NCBI GenBank assembly: GCA_024234735.1
Contig: JACKNV010000001.1
Location: forward strand, 124,001 to 188,000
Source: Pseudomonadales bacterium
Lineage (GTDB): Bacteria; Pseudomonadota; Gammaproteobacteria; Pseudomonadales; Halieaceae
Direction of reading: 5' to 3'
Length of the DNA: 64,000 nucleotides
Made by a program: the position numbers and the translations under genes. The notes below the pieces were generated by a model. That model saw only the letters and a program-made list of their open reading frames with translations, did no database searches and was not told the origin of the DNA. Positions 35,923-44,717 of this stretch are shown here, one piece after another. Position 1 is the stretch's first letter. Every line of letters begins with the position of its first letter.

Positions 35923-37532
35923 GCGATGCCATCCGCCTGCAGGTGTCCGACCTGCGTGTCAGGGTCCCGGAGAGCGGCGAGGAGATCCTCAAGGGGGTCA
36001 GCCTGGAGTTGCGCGCCGGGCAGGTTTTCGCCCTGGTGGGTGAATCCGGCAGTGGCAAGTCGGTGACCTCGCTGGCGGTGATGCGGCTGCTGCCGGACGC
36101 GCTCGCCATCACCGGTGGCACGGTGCGGGTGCCCGGCGAGCAGCGCGAGCAGGACCTGTTCGAGCTCTCCGAGTCGGCCATGCAGACCGTGCGCGGGCGG
36201 CGGGTGGCGATGATTTTCCAGAATGCCATGACCGCGCTCAACCCGGTGCAGAGCGTGGGTCGGCAGGTGGCCGAAACCCTGCGCCTGCACACCCGCCTGC
36301 GGGGCGACGCCCTCCGCCAGCGCGTTGTGCAATTATTTGCAGAAGTCGGTATTCCCGACCCCGACGCGCGCTTCGATTTCTTCCCCCACCAGATGTCGGG
36401 GGGGCAGCAGCAACGGGTCATGATCGCCATGGCGCTGGCCTGCGAGCCGGATATCCTGATCGCCGACGAGCCCACTACCGCCCTGGACGTCACCATCCAG
36501 AAACAGGTACTGGCCCTGGTGCGCCAGCTGACCGTCTCCCGCCAGCTGGCGGTGCTGCTGATCACCCACGACATGGGGGTGGTGCGCCAGACAGCCGACG
36601 AGGTGGCGGTGATGTACCGCGGCGAGATCATCGAGCGGGCCCCGGTGGATGCATTCTTCCACAACCCGCGGGAGGCCTACAGCAAACGCCTGATAGACGC
36701 GCTGCCGGATCTCACCCACTTCCAGAGCGTGGCGGTGGAGACACCGCTGCTGCAACTGGAAGACGTCAAGGTGTATTTCCCCATTCGCAAGGGAGTGCTG
36801 CAGAAGGTGGTGGATTACACCCGCGCCGTGGACGGGGTCTCGCTGAGCATCGGCCGCGGCGAGACCTACGCCCTGGTGGGCGAGTCCGGCAGCGGCAAGT
36901 CCACCCTGGGCCGCGCCATTCTCAACCTGGAGCCACTCAGCGGCGGCCGCATCCGTTTTGCAGGCGAGGACATAGGCGGCCTGGCGCGGCGCGAGATGCT
37001 GCCCTACCGCAAGCGCATCCAGGTCATTTTCCAGAATCCCTACTCCTCCATGAACCCGCGCATGAGCGTCGGCGATATCATCGCCGAGGGCATGGTCAGC
37101 CTGGGCCTGGGGCTGTCCCCCCAGGAGCGCGACGAGCGCATCGGCCAGCTGCTCGACAGGGTGCAACTGCGGCGCGAGTACAGCGGCCGCTATCCACACG
37201 AGTTTTCCGGCGGCCAGCTGCAGCGGGTGGCGATCGCCCGGGCGCTGGCGGTGGACCCGGAGCTGATTATCTGCGATGAGCCCACCAGCGCGCTGGATGT
37301 CTCCATCCGCGCCGAGGTGCTGGACCTGCTGCAGGAACTGCAGCGGGAGTTCGGTGTGTCCTACCTGTTCATCACCCACGACCTGTCCATCGTCCCCAGC
37401 CTGGCCCACCATGTTGGCGTGATGCAGGCCGGCGTGCTGGTGGAGCAGGGCAGCGCGGAGCAGATCCTGACGGCACCGACGCATCCCTACACCCAGGCGC
37501 TGCTGGCGTCCGTGCCCCGCGTGGACGGCTGA
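35919..37532 (+). CDS. Peptide ABC transporter ATP-binding protein, two fused ATPase domains (YejF-like)
   Basis: A 537-residue protein with two complete nucleotide-binding domains in one chain, as in YejF and GsiA. Each has Walker A GESGSGKS (residues 41-48 for the first), an ABC signature (MSGGQQQR and FSGGQLQR), Walker B (LIADEPTTALD and IICDEPTSALD) and a switch His. The start ATG overlaps the permease stop, and the oligopeptide-type C-terminal extension follows each domain. This is the last gene of the operon; the next gene starts 81 bases on with its own strong ribosome site. Confidence 0.95.
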   Translation: MSDAIRLQVSDLRVRVPESGEEILKGVSLELRAGQVFALVGESGSGKSVTSLAVMRLLPDALAITGGTVRVPGEQREQDLFELSESAMQTVRGRRVAMIFQNAMTALNPVQSVGRQVAETLRLHTRLRGDALRQRVVQLFAEVGIPDPDARFDFFPHQMSGGQQQRVMIAMALACEPDILIADEPTTALDVTIQKQVLALVRQLTVSRQLAVLLITHDMGVVRQTADEVAVMYRGEIIERAPVDAFFHNPREAYSKRLIDALPDLTHFQSVAVETPLLQLEDVKVYFPIRKGVLQKVVDYTRAVDGVSLSIGRGETYALVGESGSGKSTLGRAILNLEPLSGGRIRFAGEDIGGLARREMLPYRKRIQVIFQNPYSSMNPRMSVGDIIAEGMVSLGLGLSPQERDERIGQLLDRVQLRREYSGRYPHEFSGGQLQRVAIARALAVDPELIICDEPTSALDVSIRAEVLDLLQELQREFGVSYLFITHDLSIVPSLAHHVGVMQAGVLVEQGSAEQILTAPTHPYTQALLASVPRVDG

Positions 37533-37613
37533 GGGCCCTAGTTAAGCCGGCAGGCATGTTCTAAGCTTGTGGGCAAACCGTAAATCTGACATTCGCAACA
37601 GGAGTACCACGCC

Positions 37614-39173
37614 ATGAACGGTGCCGAGAGCCTGCTGAACACCCTCATCAACAACGGCGTCGAGGTCTGTTTTACCAACCCGGGCACCTCGGAGATGCAC
37701 TTCGTTGCCGCCCTGGACGAGGTGGAGGGCATGCGCTGTGTACTGTGCCTGTTCGAGGGGGTGCTCAGCGGCGCGGCCGACGGCTACGCCCGCATGGCGC
37801 GCAAGCCGGCCTCCACCCTGCTGCACCTGGGGCCGGGGCTGGGCAATGCCCTGGCCAATATCCACAACGCCAAGAAGGGGCACAGCCCCATGGTCAATAT
37901 CGTCGGCGACCACGCCACCTACCACCTGCAGTACGACGCGCCCCTGACCGCCGACATCGAGGGTATTGCCGGCCCGGTATCCCACTGGGTGCACACCTCG
38001 GCGGCCTCGGCGGATATTGCCCGGGACACGGCCGAGGCGGTGCGCCAGGCGGGCTTCAGCAAAGTCGCCACCCTGATGCTGCCCGCCGATGTCTCCTGGG
38101 GCGACAATCCCGACGGCCCGGAAGGGGCGGTGAGTGTCGCCAGCCCGGCCGCGGTGCCCGCCAGCCGTATCGAGGACGCCCTGGCGCGGCTGCGCTCCGG
38201 GGCCAACTGCATGATCATGGTGGGCGGCCGGGAGCTGGATAACCAGCGCGGCCTGATGCTCAGCCGTATCGGCAAGGCCTGCGGCGCGCGGGTCTGTACC
38301 GAGGTATTTCCCGCCCGTCTGGCCCGCGGCGCCGGCACCGCGGTCATCGACCGGTTGCCCTACCTGGCGGAAATGGCCATCGAACATCTCAAGGGCGTGG
38401 AGCAGTTGATCCTGGTGGGTGCGCCCCCACCGGTGTCGTTTTTCGCCTACCCCAACGTGCCCAGCAAGATGGTGCCGCCCGGTTGCCAGGAGTTCGTGCT
38501 GGCCGGTCCCGACGACGACATCGACCAGGTGCTGGAGGACCTGTTGGAAAAACTCGACGCGCTCGACGTGGAGCCCGACGTCCACTCCCTGGATATCCCC
38601 GACCTGCCCCAGGGGAACCTCGACGTCAATGCCGCGGCTGCCACCATCGCCCATTTCCTGCCGGAGAGCGCCATCGTGGTGGACGAGGCCAACACATCGG
38701 GGCTGTCGCTGTTTCCGCTCACCGCCCGGGCGCAGCCCCACGACTGGCTCAACCTCACCGGCGGCAGCATCGGCTTTGGCCTGCCGGCCGCGGTGGGGGC
38801 GGCCATCGCCTGTCCGGAACGCAAGGTCGTCGTCCTGGAGGGGGACGGCAGTGCCATGTACACCATACAGGCGCTGTGGACCATGGCCCGGGAGAACCTG
38901 GATATCACCGTGGTCATCTTCAACAACCACAAGTACAGCATTCTCGAACTGGAGTTTGCCCGCACCGGTGCGCGCGGCGGCAAACCCGGCCCCAACGCCG
39001 CCAGCATGCTGGATATCGGCTCCCCGGATATGGATTTCGTGTCCATAGCCACCGGCATGGGGGTGCGCGCCACCCGCGCCACCACCGCCGCCGAGTTCAA
39101 TGAACAGTTCGCGGCGGCGGTGAAGGCCCCGGGGCCGCGGCTGATCGATGCGGTGGTGCCGACATTGTTCTGA
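37614..39173 (+). CDS. Thiamine diphosphate-dependent enzyme (acetolactate synthase-like)
   Basis: A 519-residue ThDP enzyme with the three-domain layout of the acetohydroxyacid synthase/benzoylformate decarboxylase superfamily. Glu of the PYR domain lies in LFEGVLSGAADGYAR, and the ThDP/Mg2+ motif GDGSAMYTIQALW ends in FNNHKYS. No regulatory small subunit (ilvH/ilvN) follows, and the length is shorter than true IlvB (about 560-575), so biosynthetic acetolactate synthase is doubtful; a decarboxylase or lyase acting on a 2-oxoacid is as likely. It starts at ATG 37614 with AGGAG. The position next to a peptide importer is not informative. Confidence 0.85.
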   Translation: MNGAESLLNTLINNGVEVCFTNPGTSEMHFVAALDEVEGMRCVLCLFEGVLSGAADGYARMARKPASTLLHLGPGLGNALANIHNAKKGHSPMVNIVGDHATYHLQYDAPLTADIEGIAGPVSHWVHTSAASADIARDTAEAVRQAGFSKVATLMLPADVSWGDNPDGPEGAVSVASPAAVPASRIEDALARLRSGANCMIMVGGRELDNQRGLMLSRIGKACGARVCTEVFPARLARGAGTAVIDRLPYLAEMAIEHLKGVEQLILVGAPPPVSFFAYPNVPSKMVPPGCQEFVLAGPDDDIDQVLEDLLEKLDALDVEPDVHSLDIPDLPQGNLDVNAAAATIAHFLPESAIVVDEANTSGLSLFPLTARAQPHDWLNLTGGSIGFGLPAAVGAAIACPERKVVVLEGDGSAMYTIQALWTMARENLDITVVIFNNHKYSILELEFARTGARGGKPGPNAASMLDIGSPDMDFVSIATGMGVRATRATTAAEFNEQFAAAVKAPGPRLIDAVVPTLF

Positions 39174-39211
39174 AGCGCCGCAGCCCGAGACCGGTGCCGT
39201 TGCCCGACGCC

Positions 39212-40174
39212 ATGCCCGCGAGCCCCCGGCGCGGCGCGCGCCTGCGAATGCAGCTGCTCGCCTGGCTGCTGCTGGCAATGCCAGCGGTGGCGCAGGAGGC
39301 GTTCATGCAGCAGCTCACCCGGCAGTTCGCGGATAGCAAAATAGAGTTCCCACGCACGGGTTCCAATGCGCCCTTCGTGCCGCTGGCCTATATGGGTGCC
39401 ACCAGCTACGGCAGTGCCGATGTCGACGGCCGCGATGGGGGCAGCCTGGAGTACGACGTCACCACGGTCTCGCAGTACGCTACGCTGCCCCTGCTATTGG
39501 GGGAGCGCGATGCCCTGATTATCGGTGATTACCTCAGCTGGTCGGACTTCAGCGTGAAGGGCGAGGAGCGCAATTCCTTCGATGTCACCTCGGTGGGGCT
39601 GCCTGTGGGGTGGCTGCGGCAGATCGATCCGGCCTGGCAGGCCGCCGCCTTCGTCATGCCCATGGGGCACTACGACAACAGTGCCGGAGGCAGCTGGACC
39701 TGGCAGTACATGGGCGGGGTGTTCGCGCGCTATGTGCAGCACGAGCGGCTGTGGTGGGCGTTCGGGTTCTACGCCGATATCGCGCCCGGCGACAACTTCT
39801 ACATTCCCTACCTGGGCGCATCCTGGGTGATCAATGAATACTGGACACTCACTGCCGTCATGCCCTGGCCGGCGCTGCTGTACGCGCCCACCCGCGACTG
39901 GCTGGTGCGCCTGGGTGCGTCGCCCTCCGGTTCCTCCTGGTCCTTCCAGCCGGGCAGTGGCGAGGCGGCCATCAACCTCGATGCCTGGGATTTCGGCCTC
40001 GGGGTGGAGCGCCGCCTGGCCGGCAATATCTGGCTGTCCGCGGAAGCGGGTGTGGGCGGGTTTCGCGGCCTGAGCCTGAGCGGCTCCGATGTCAACGCCC
40101 CCGAGGTGGATGTCGGCAGCAGTCCCTACGTGGGAATCAACATCAATTTCAGGCCGTCATTGATAAACCCGTAG
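39212..40174 (+). CDS. Probable outer-membrane beta-barrel protein, uncharacterised
   Basis: About 320 residues with a signal peptide (basic PRRGARLR, then LLAWLLLAMPAVA-QEA) when started at ATG 39212; GTG 39194 and ATG 39248 are alternatives. The mature part has many alternating-hydrophobic strands rich in Tyr and Trp (for example YMGGVFARYVQHERLWWAFGFYADI, in outline). It ends in a strand close to the C-terminus (YVGININFRPSLINP), although not with a terminal Phe. I recognise no specific family beyond a DUF6268-like impression. Its 3' end overlaps the 3' end of convergent dusC by 26 bases. Confidence 0.72.
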   Translation: MPASPRRGARLRMQLLAWLLLAMPAVAQEAFMQQLTRQFADSKIEFPRTGSNAPFVPLAYMGATSYGSADVDGRDGGSLEYDVTTVSQYATLPLLLGERDALIIGDYLSWSDFSVKGEERNSFDVTSVGLPVGWLRQIDPAWQAAAFVMPMGHYDNSAGGSWTWQYMGGVFARYVQHERLWWAFGFYADIAPGDNFYIPYLGASWVINEYWTLTAVMPWPALLYAPTRDWLVRLGASPSGSSWSFQPGSGEAAINLDAWDFGLGVERRLAGNIWLSAEAGVGGFRGLSLSGSDVNAPEVDVGSSPYVGININFRPSLINP

Positions 40175-41135
40175 CCGCGCTGGTATCGGCAGCGGCATGG
40201 CGCAGTTCCAGGCTGACGGCCTGGGGGTCCCGCAGGCGCTTGATCCGCTCGAACAGGGGCGCCGCTTCCAGGTAGTAGCCGCGCAGGTAGACCAGCCACT
40301 GCTTCAGCGGGTTGGGGGCGTAGTGGGCCTCGTAGTGGCTGAGGTTCAAGTCGTAAAAGCGCCGCACCAGCGGCAGTACCTGGTGCCAGGTCAGCGGGGC
40401 GGGGTGGGCTCCAGCTGCCGCCGCCTTCACCAGGCGCGGCAGGTCCGGGCGGCACAGCACGCCGCGCCCCAGCATCAGGTCCTCGCAGCGGGCGACCTCC
40501 CGGCAGCGCAGCGCGTCGCCCGGGCTCCATATCTCGCCGTTGGCAATCAGCGGCAGCTTGCATATCTCCCGCGCCCGGGCAATCTCTTCCCAGTAGGCCG
40601 GCGGCCGGTAGCCGTGGCGCCGGGTGCGGGCGTGCACCGTCAGTTCGCTGGCGCCGGCGGCCGCCACGGCGCGCACGATATCCAGGAATCGATCCCGGTC
40701 ATCGTAGCCCAGGCGGGTTTTCACGGTGACCGGGACGTCCGCCGGCACGGCGGCGCGCACCGCGGTGGCGATGGCGTGCACCCGCTCGGGCTCGCGCAAT
40801 ATGACGGCACCACCGTCGGAGCGGTTCACGGTTCTGGCGGGGCAGCCGAAGTTGAGATCTATGCCCGGCGCACCGAGCTCGGCGGCCCGTGCGGCATTGT
40901 CGGCCATCACCGTCGGCTGTCCACCCAGCAGTTGCAGGTAGACCGGTACGCCGCTGCTGGTGGCCCCGCCGTGCGCCAGTTCCGGGCAGTAGCGGCGGAA
41001 TACCCGCGCCGGCAGCAGCTGCGCCGACACCCGCACGAACTCGGTGACGCAGCGATCCACGCCGCCCAGGGAGGTGAGCAGCTCGCGCATGGTGTGGTCT
41101 ATGACGCCCTCCATGGGGGCGAGCATCAGCCGCAT
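40149..41135 (-). CDS. dusC: tRNA-dihydrouridine synthase C
   Basis: FMN enzyme that reduces uridine 16 in tRNA. The 328-residue protein starts at ATG 41135 with the characteristic MRLMLAPMEGV; the upstream in-frame extension is non-coding in character. The catalytic Cys lies in DLNFGCPARTVNRSDGG, and the FMN/phosphate contacts are in LIANGEIW and MLGRGVL. DusC is assigned rather than DusA/B from length and the N-terminal start close to MRVLLAPMEGV. It is divergent from the oadGAB operon and overlaps the outer-membrane gene tail to tail. Confidence 0.9.
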   Translation of the reverse strand: MRLMLAPMEGVIDHTMRELLTSLGGVDRCVTEFVRVSAQLLPARVFRRYCPELAHGGATSSGVPVYLQLLGGQPTVMADNAARAAELGAPGIDLNFGCPARTVNRSDGGAVILREPERVHAIATAVRAAVPADVPVTVKTRLGYDDRDRFLDIVRAVAAAGASELTVHARTRRHGYRPPAYWEEIARAREICKLPLIANGEIWSPGDALRCREVARCEDLMLGRGVLCRPDLPRLVKAAAAGAHPAPLTWHQVLPLVRRFYDLNLSHYEAHYAPNPLKQWLVYLRGYYLEAAPLFERIKRLRDPQAVSLELRHAAADTSAATGLSMTA

Positions 41136-41308
41136 GGGAGTTTCCGGTTGCCGAGGGGCGGCGATTATAACCGCCCCCGGCGGCCGCCTCCAATGCAGCC
41201 GCGGCAGACAGAGCCGATAGCAGCGCGGCATGGCGCAGGCTGCCGCCCTGCTTTATGATGGCGATAACCGGAGGGGATTTTCCGGTACCGGGGCGGGGCG
41301 AGCACGCT

Positions 41309-41563
41309 ATGCAAGCAGACATTGTGGCACAGGGATTCGAACTCATGTTGTTCGGCATGGGGACGGTGGTGCTGTTCCTCACGGTGCTGGTGGTGGCGAC
41401 CACCGCGATGTCGCGGCTGATGACCCGCTATTTCCCCGATCCGGCGGCACCTGCGGTCCCGGCCCGGCAGACGCTGCGCGAGCAGCCCTCGCCGGCGGTC
41501 GCCCCGCAACTGGTGGCGGCGATCAGCGCCGCCATCCACCAACACCGTCGTCGCCGCCAATAG
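41309..41563 (+). CDS. oadG: Oxaloacetate decarboxylase gamma subunit
   Basis: Small membrane subunit that holds the complex together. It has 84 residues: a single helix (MLFGMGTVVLFLTVLVVATTAMS), a Pro/Ala-rich linker, and a C-terminal cytoplasmic tail ending in AAIHQHRRRRQ whose His residues could bind the metal known for this subunit. ATG 41309 gives the standard start before QGFELMLFGMG. It lies 37 bases before oadA. Confidence 0.9.
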   Translation: MQADIVAQGFELMLFGMGTVVLFLTVLVVATTAMSRLMTRYFPDPAAPAVPARQTLREQPSPAVAPQLVAAISAAIHQHRRRRQ

Positions 41564-41600
41564 GCGCTAGCTATTGTAACGTTCCAGAGGTTTGAAGCAG

Positions 41601-43406
41601 ATGGACCAGAACAAGCGCCCGCTGGGCATTACCGACGTCGTGCTGCGCGACGCTCACCAGTCATTGCTGGCCACCCGCATGCGCCTGGACGACATGCTGC
41701 CGATTGCCGCCAAACTCGACGAGGTCGGCTTCTGGTCGCTGGAGAGCTGGGGCGGGGCGACCTTCGATGCCTGCATCCGCTACCTGGGGGAAGACCCCTG
41801 GGAACGCATCCGCGAACTGAAAAAGGCGATGCCCAACACCCCCCAGCAAATGCTGTTTCGCGGCCAGAATATCCTCGGCTATCGCCATTACGCCGATGAC
41901 GTGGTCGCCAAATTCGTGGAGCGGGCCGCCCGCAACGGGGTGGATGTGTTCCGGGTGTTCGACGCCATGAACGATATGCGCAACCTGGAAGTCGCCCTCA
42001 AAGCGGTGAAGGAAGTGGGCAAGCATGCCCAGGGCACGATCTCCTACACCCTGAGCCCGGTGCACACCATCGACACCTGGGTGGAGATGGGCAAGCGCAT
42101 CGAGGATACCGGTGCGGATTCCATTGCTATCAAGGACATGGCCGGCCTGCTGCACCCGTACACCGGTTTTGAGCTGGTGTCGCGCCTGAAGTCGGCCTGT
42201 GCCATCCCCATCCATATGCAGTGCCATGCCACCACCGGCCTGTCCACCGCCACCATCGTGAAATGTGTGGAAGCCGGGATCGACAACGTGGATACCTCTA
42301 TCTCGTCCATGTCCATGACCTACGGCCATTCGCCCACGGAATCGGTGGTGGCTATCCTGGAGGGTACCGGCCGGGATACCGGCCTGGATATTGGCAAACT
42401 GGCTGAAATAGCCGCCTATTTTCGTGAGGTGCGCAAGAAGTACGCGGCCTTCGAGGGATCCCTGCGGGGCGTGGACGCGCGTATCCTGGTAGCCCAGGTA
42501 CCCGGCGGCATGCTCACCAATATGGAGAGCCAGCTCAAGGAACAGGGCGCCGCCGACAAGATGGACGAGGTGCTGGCGGAGATCCCGCGGGTGCGCGAGG
42601 ACCTGGGTTACATCCCGCTGGTCACCCCGACCTCGCAGATCGTCGGCACCCAGGCGGTCATCAATGTGCTCACCGGGGAGCGCTACAAGTCCATCTCCCG
42701 GGAAACCGCCGGCGTCCTCAAGGGCGAGTACGGCGCCACGCCGGCACCGGTCAACGCCGCGCTGCAGGAGCGGGTGCTGGAGGGCAAGCCGGCCATCACC
42801 TGCCGGCCCGCCGACCTGCTGGAGCCGGAGCTGGCCAGGCTCACCGAAGAGCTGCGCAGCCTGGCCGCGGAAAAACAGCTCGCCCTGACCGCCGGGGAGG
42901 GCGAGATCGACGACGTGCTCACCTATGCACTGTTCCCGCAGATAGGCCTCCAGTTCCTGGAAAACCGCGGTAACCCGGACGCCTTCGAGCCGGCGCCGGG
43001 CAGCGAGCCCGCGCCACCCGCTGCAGCGGCCCCGGCCGCCGCCCCGACATCGCAGCCCGATGGCGCGGCGGTGTACACGGTGAAGGTGGAGGGTCAGAGA
43101 TATGTGGTGGAGGTCGCCGAGGGCGGCGATGTCACCGCTGTGAGCCCCGCGGCCGCGCCGGTGGTGGCCGCCGCTCCACCGCCAGCCCAGCCAGCCCATA
43201 CCCTGGAGGCACCGCTGGCCGGCAATATCTTCCACGTCAATGTGGTGGCCGGGGACGAGGTGGAAGAGGGGGACGTCATCATCGTGCTGGAGGCGATGAA
43301 GATGGAAACCGAGGTGCGCTCCCAGCGCGCCGGCCGGGTCGCCGAAGTGATGGTGAAGGTGGGCGACAAAGTGGTGGTCGGCGATCCGCTGATCAGCGTG
43401 GCGTAA
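41601..43406 (+). CDS. oadA: Oxaloacetate decarboxylase alpha subunit (biotin-containing)
   Basis: Carboxyltransferase that moves CO2 from oxaloacetate to its own biotin, releasing pyruvate. The 601-residue protein contains the catalytic TIM-barrel (LRDAHQSLLATRMR, and the HMQCHATTG metal-site block), a PYC/OadA linker domain, an Ala/Pro hinge (about 470-490) and a biotinyl domain with Lys567 in EAMKMETE. ATG 41601 has AGAGG ten bases upstream; the TTG at 41592 is too close to it. Gene order G-A-B matches known Na+-pump operons. Confidence 0.96.
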   Translation: MDQNKRPLGITDVVLRDAHQSLLATRMRLDDMLPIAAKLDEVGFWSLESWGGATFDACIRYLGEDPWERIRELKKAMPNTPQQMLFRGQNILGYRHYADDVVAKFVERAARNGVDVFRVFDAMNDMRNLEVALKAVKEVGKHAQGTISYTLSPVHTIDTWVEMGKRIEDTGADSIAIKDMAGLLHPYTGFELVSRLKSACAIPIHMQCHATTGLSTATIVKCVEAGIDNVDTSISSMSMTYGHSPTESVVAILEGTGRDTGLDIGKLAEIAAYFREVRKKYAAFEGSLRGVDARILVAQVPGGMLTNMESQLKEQGAADKMDEVLAEIPRVREDLGYIPLVTPTSQIVGTQAVINVLTGERYKSISRETAGVLKGEYGATPAPVNAALQERVLEGKPAITCRPADLLEPELARLTEELRSLAAEKQLALTAGEGEIDDVLTYALFPQIGLQFLENRGNPDAFEPAPGSEPAPPAAAAPAAAPTSQPDGAAVYTVKVEGQRYVVEVAEGGDVTAVSPAAAPVVAAAPPPAQPAHTLEAPLAGNIFHVNVVAGDEVEEGDVIIVLEAMKMETEVRSQRAGRVAEVMVKVGDKVVVGDPLISVA

Positions 43407-43412
43407 ACCTGC

Positions 43413-44717
43413 ATGGATAATATGCTGCTCCTGTGGGGCTCGTCGGGGCTCGCCCAGATTCAGCCTGGGCAGGGCGTGATGATCCTGGTCGGGCTGCTGT
43501 TGCTGTTCCTGGCGATCCGCAAGGGATTCGAGCCGCTGCTGCTGGTGCCCATCGGGTTCGGCGGCATCCTGGCCAATATTCCCGGCGCCGGCCTCGCCTG
43601 GTCGGCCATCGAGAGCGCCCTGCACAGTGGCGACCCGGCGGTGCTGGCCGAGATTGCCCGCGCCCTGGGCGCAGCGGCCAGCGACAATTACCACGAGCTG
43701 CTGGCGGCCTATGACAGCGCTGGCCTGCCCGCACAGGTGGCGGCGCAGAAAGTCGCGGCACACGCCGGCTTCAGCAATGGCATGCTGTACAGTTTCTACA
43801 CCGTGGCGATCGCCAGCGGGGTGGCGCCGCTGGTGATCTTCATGGGGGTGGGGGCGATGACCGACTTCGGGCCGCTGCTGGCCAACCCCCGGACCCTGTT
43901 CCTGGGGGCGGCGGCCCAGTTCGGCATCTTTGCCACGGTGCTGGGCGCGGTGGCCCTGAGCAGTGTGGGAGTGATGGATTTCAGTATTGCCGACGCTGCG
44001 GCCATCGGCATCATTGGCGGCGCCGACGGCCCCACGGCCATTTACGTGGCCAGTATGCTGGCCCCCGACCTGCTCGGTGCGATCGCCGTCGCCGCCTATT
44101 CCTACATGGCGCTGGTGCCGCTGATCCAGCCCCCGATCATGCGCGCCCTCACCACCGAGAAGGAGCGACGAATCCGCATGGTGCAATTGCGCCAGGTCTC
44201 CAGGCGCGAGAAGATCGTGTTCCCGCTGGTGTTGCTTATCCTGGTGGCGCTGCTGCTGCCCGCTGCCGCGCCGCTGCTGGGCATGTTCTGCTTCGGCAAC
44301 CTGATGCGTGAGTGCGGGGTGGTGGAACGCCTGAGTTTCACCGCGCAGAACGCCCTGATCAACATCACCACGATCTTTCTCGGGCTGTCAGTAGGCTCCA
44401 AGCTGGTGGCCGATAAATTCCTCGATATGAACACCCTCGGCATCCTCGGCCTGGGTATCGTCGCGTTCGGCATCGGTACCGCCTCCGGGGTGCTCATCGC
44501 CAAGCTGATGAACAAGCTCGGCGGTGCGCCCATCAACCCGCTGATCGGCTCGGCGGGTGTGTCCGCGGTGCCCATGGCCGCCCGCGTCAGCAACAAACTG
44601 GGGCTGGAGGCGGACCCGCACAACTTCCTGTTGATGCATGCCATGGGGCCCAATGTGGCCGGGGTGATCGGCTCGGCAGTGGCGGCGGGCGTGATGATCT
44701 CCCTGGTGGGAACCTAG
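43413..44717 (+). CDS. oadB: Oxaloacetate decarboxylase beta subunit (Na+ pump)
   Basis: Membrane subunit that decarboxylates carboxybiotin and exports Na+. It has 434 residues and about nine helices. The sodium-binding Asp205 lies in GGADGPTAIY (Asp203 in the Klebsiella enzyme), and the NPLIGSAGVSAVPMAARVSNK and HAMGPNVAGVIGSA blocks, shown in outline, are intact. It starts six bases after oadA. The last four bases overlap the convergent outer-membrane-factor gene. With oadG and oadA it makes a complete decarboxylase pump. Confidence 0.96.
   Translation: MDNMLLLWGSSGLAQIQPGQGVMILVGLLLLFLAIRKGFEPLLLVPIGFGGILANIPGAGLAWSAIESALHSGDPAVLAEIARALGAAASDNYHELLAAYDSAGLPAQVAAQKVAAHAGFSNGMLYSFYTVAIASGVAPLVIFMGVGAMTDFGPLLANPRTLFLGAAAQFGIFATVLGAVALSSVGVMDFSIADAAAIGIIGGADGPTAIYVASMLAPDLLGAIAVAAYSYMALVPLIQPPIMRALTTEKERRIRMVQLRQVSRREKIVFPLVLLILVALLLPAAAPLLGMFCFGNLMRECGVVERLSFTAQNALINITTIFLGLSVGSKLVADKFLDMNTLGILGLGIVAFGIGTASGVLIAKLMNKLGGAPINPLIGSAGVSAVPMAARVSNKLGLEADPHNFLLMHAMGPNVAGVIGSAVAAGVMISLVGT

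Noticed and set aside
41661..44186. Very long open frame on the minus strand across oadA and oadB
   Set aside because: It is antisense to two clear, full-length genes and its translation is His/Gly/Arg/Gln-rich low-quality sequence, typical of the opposite strand of GC-rich genes.
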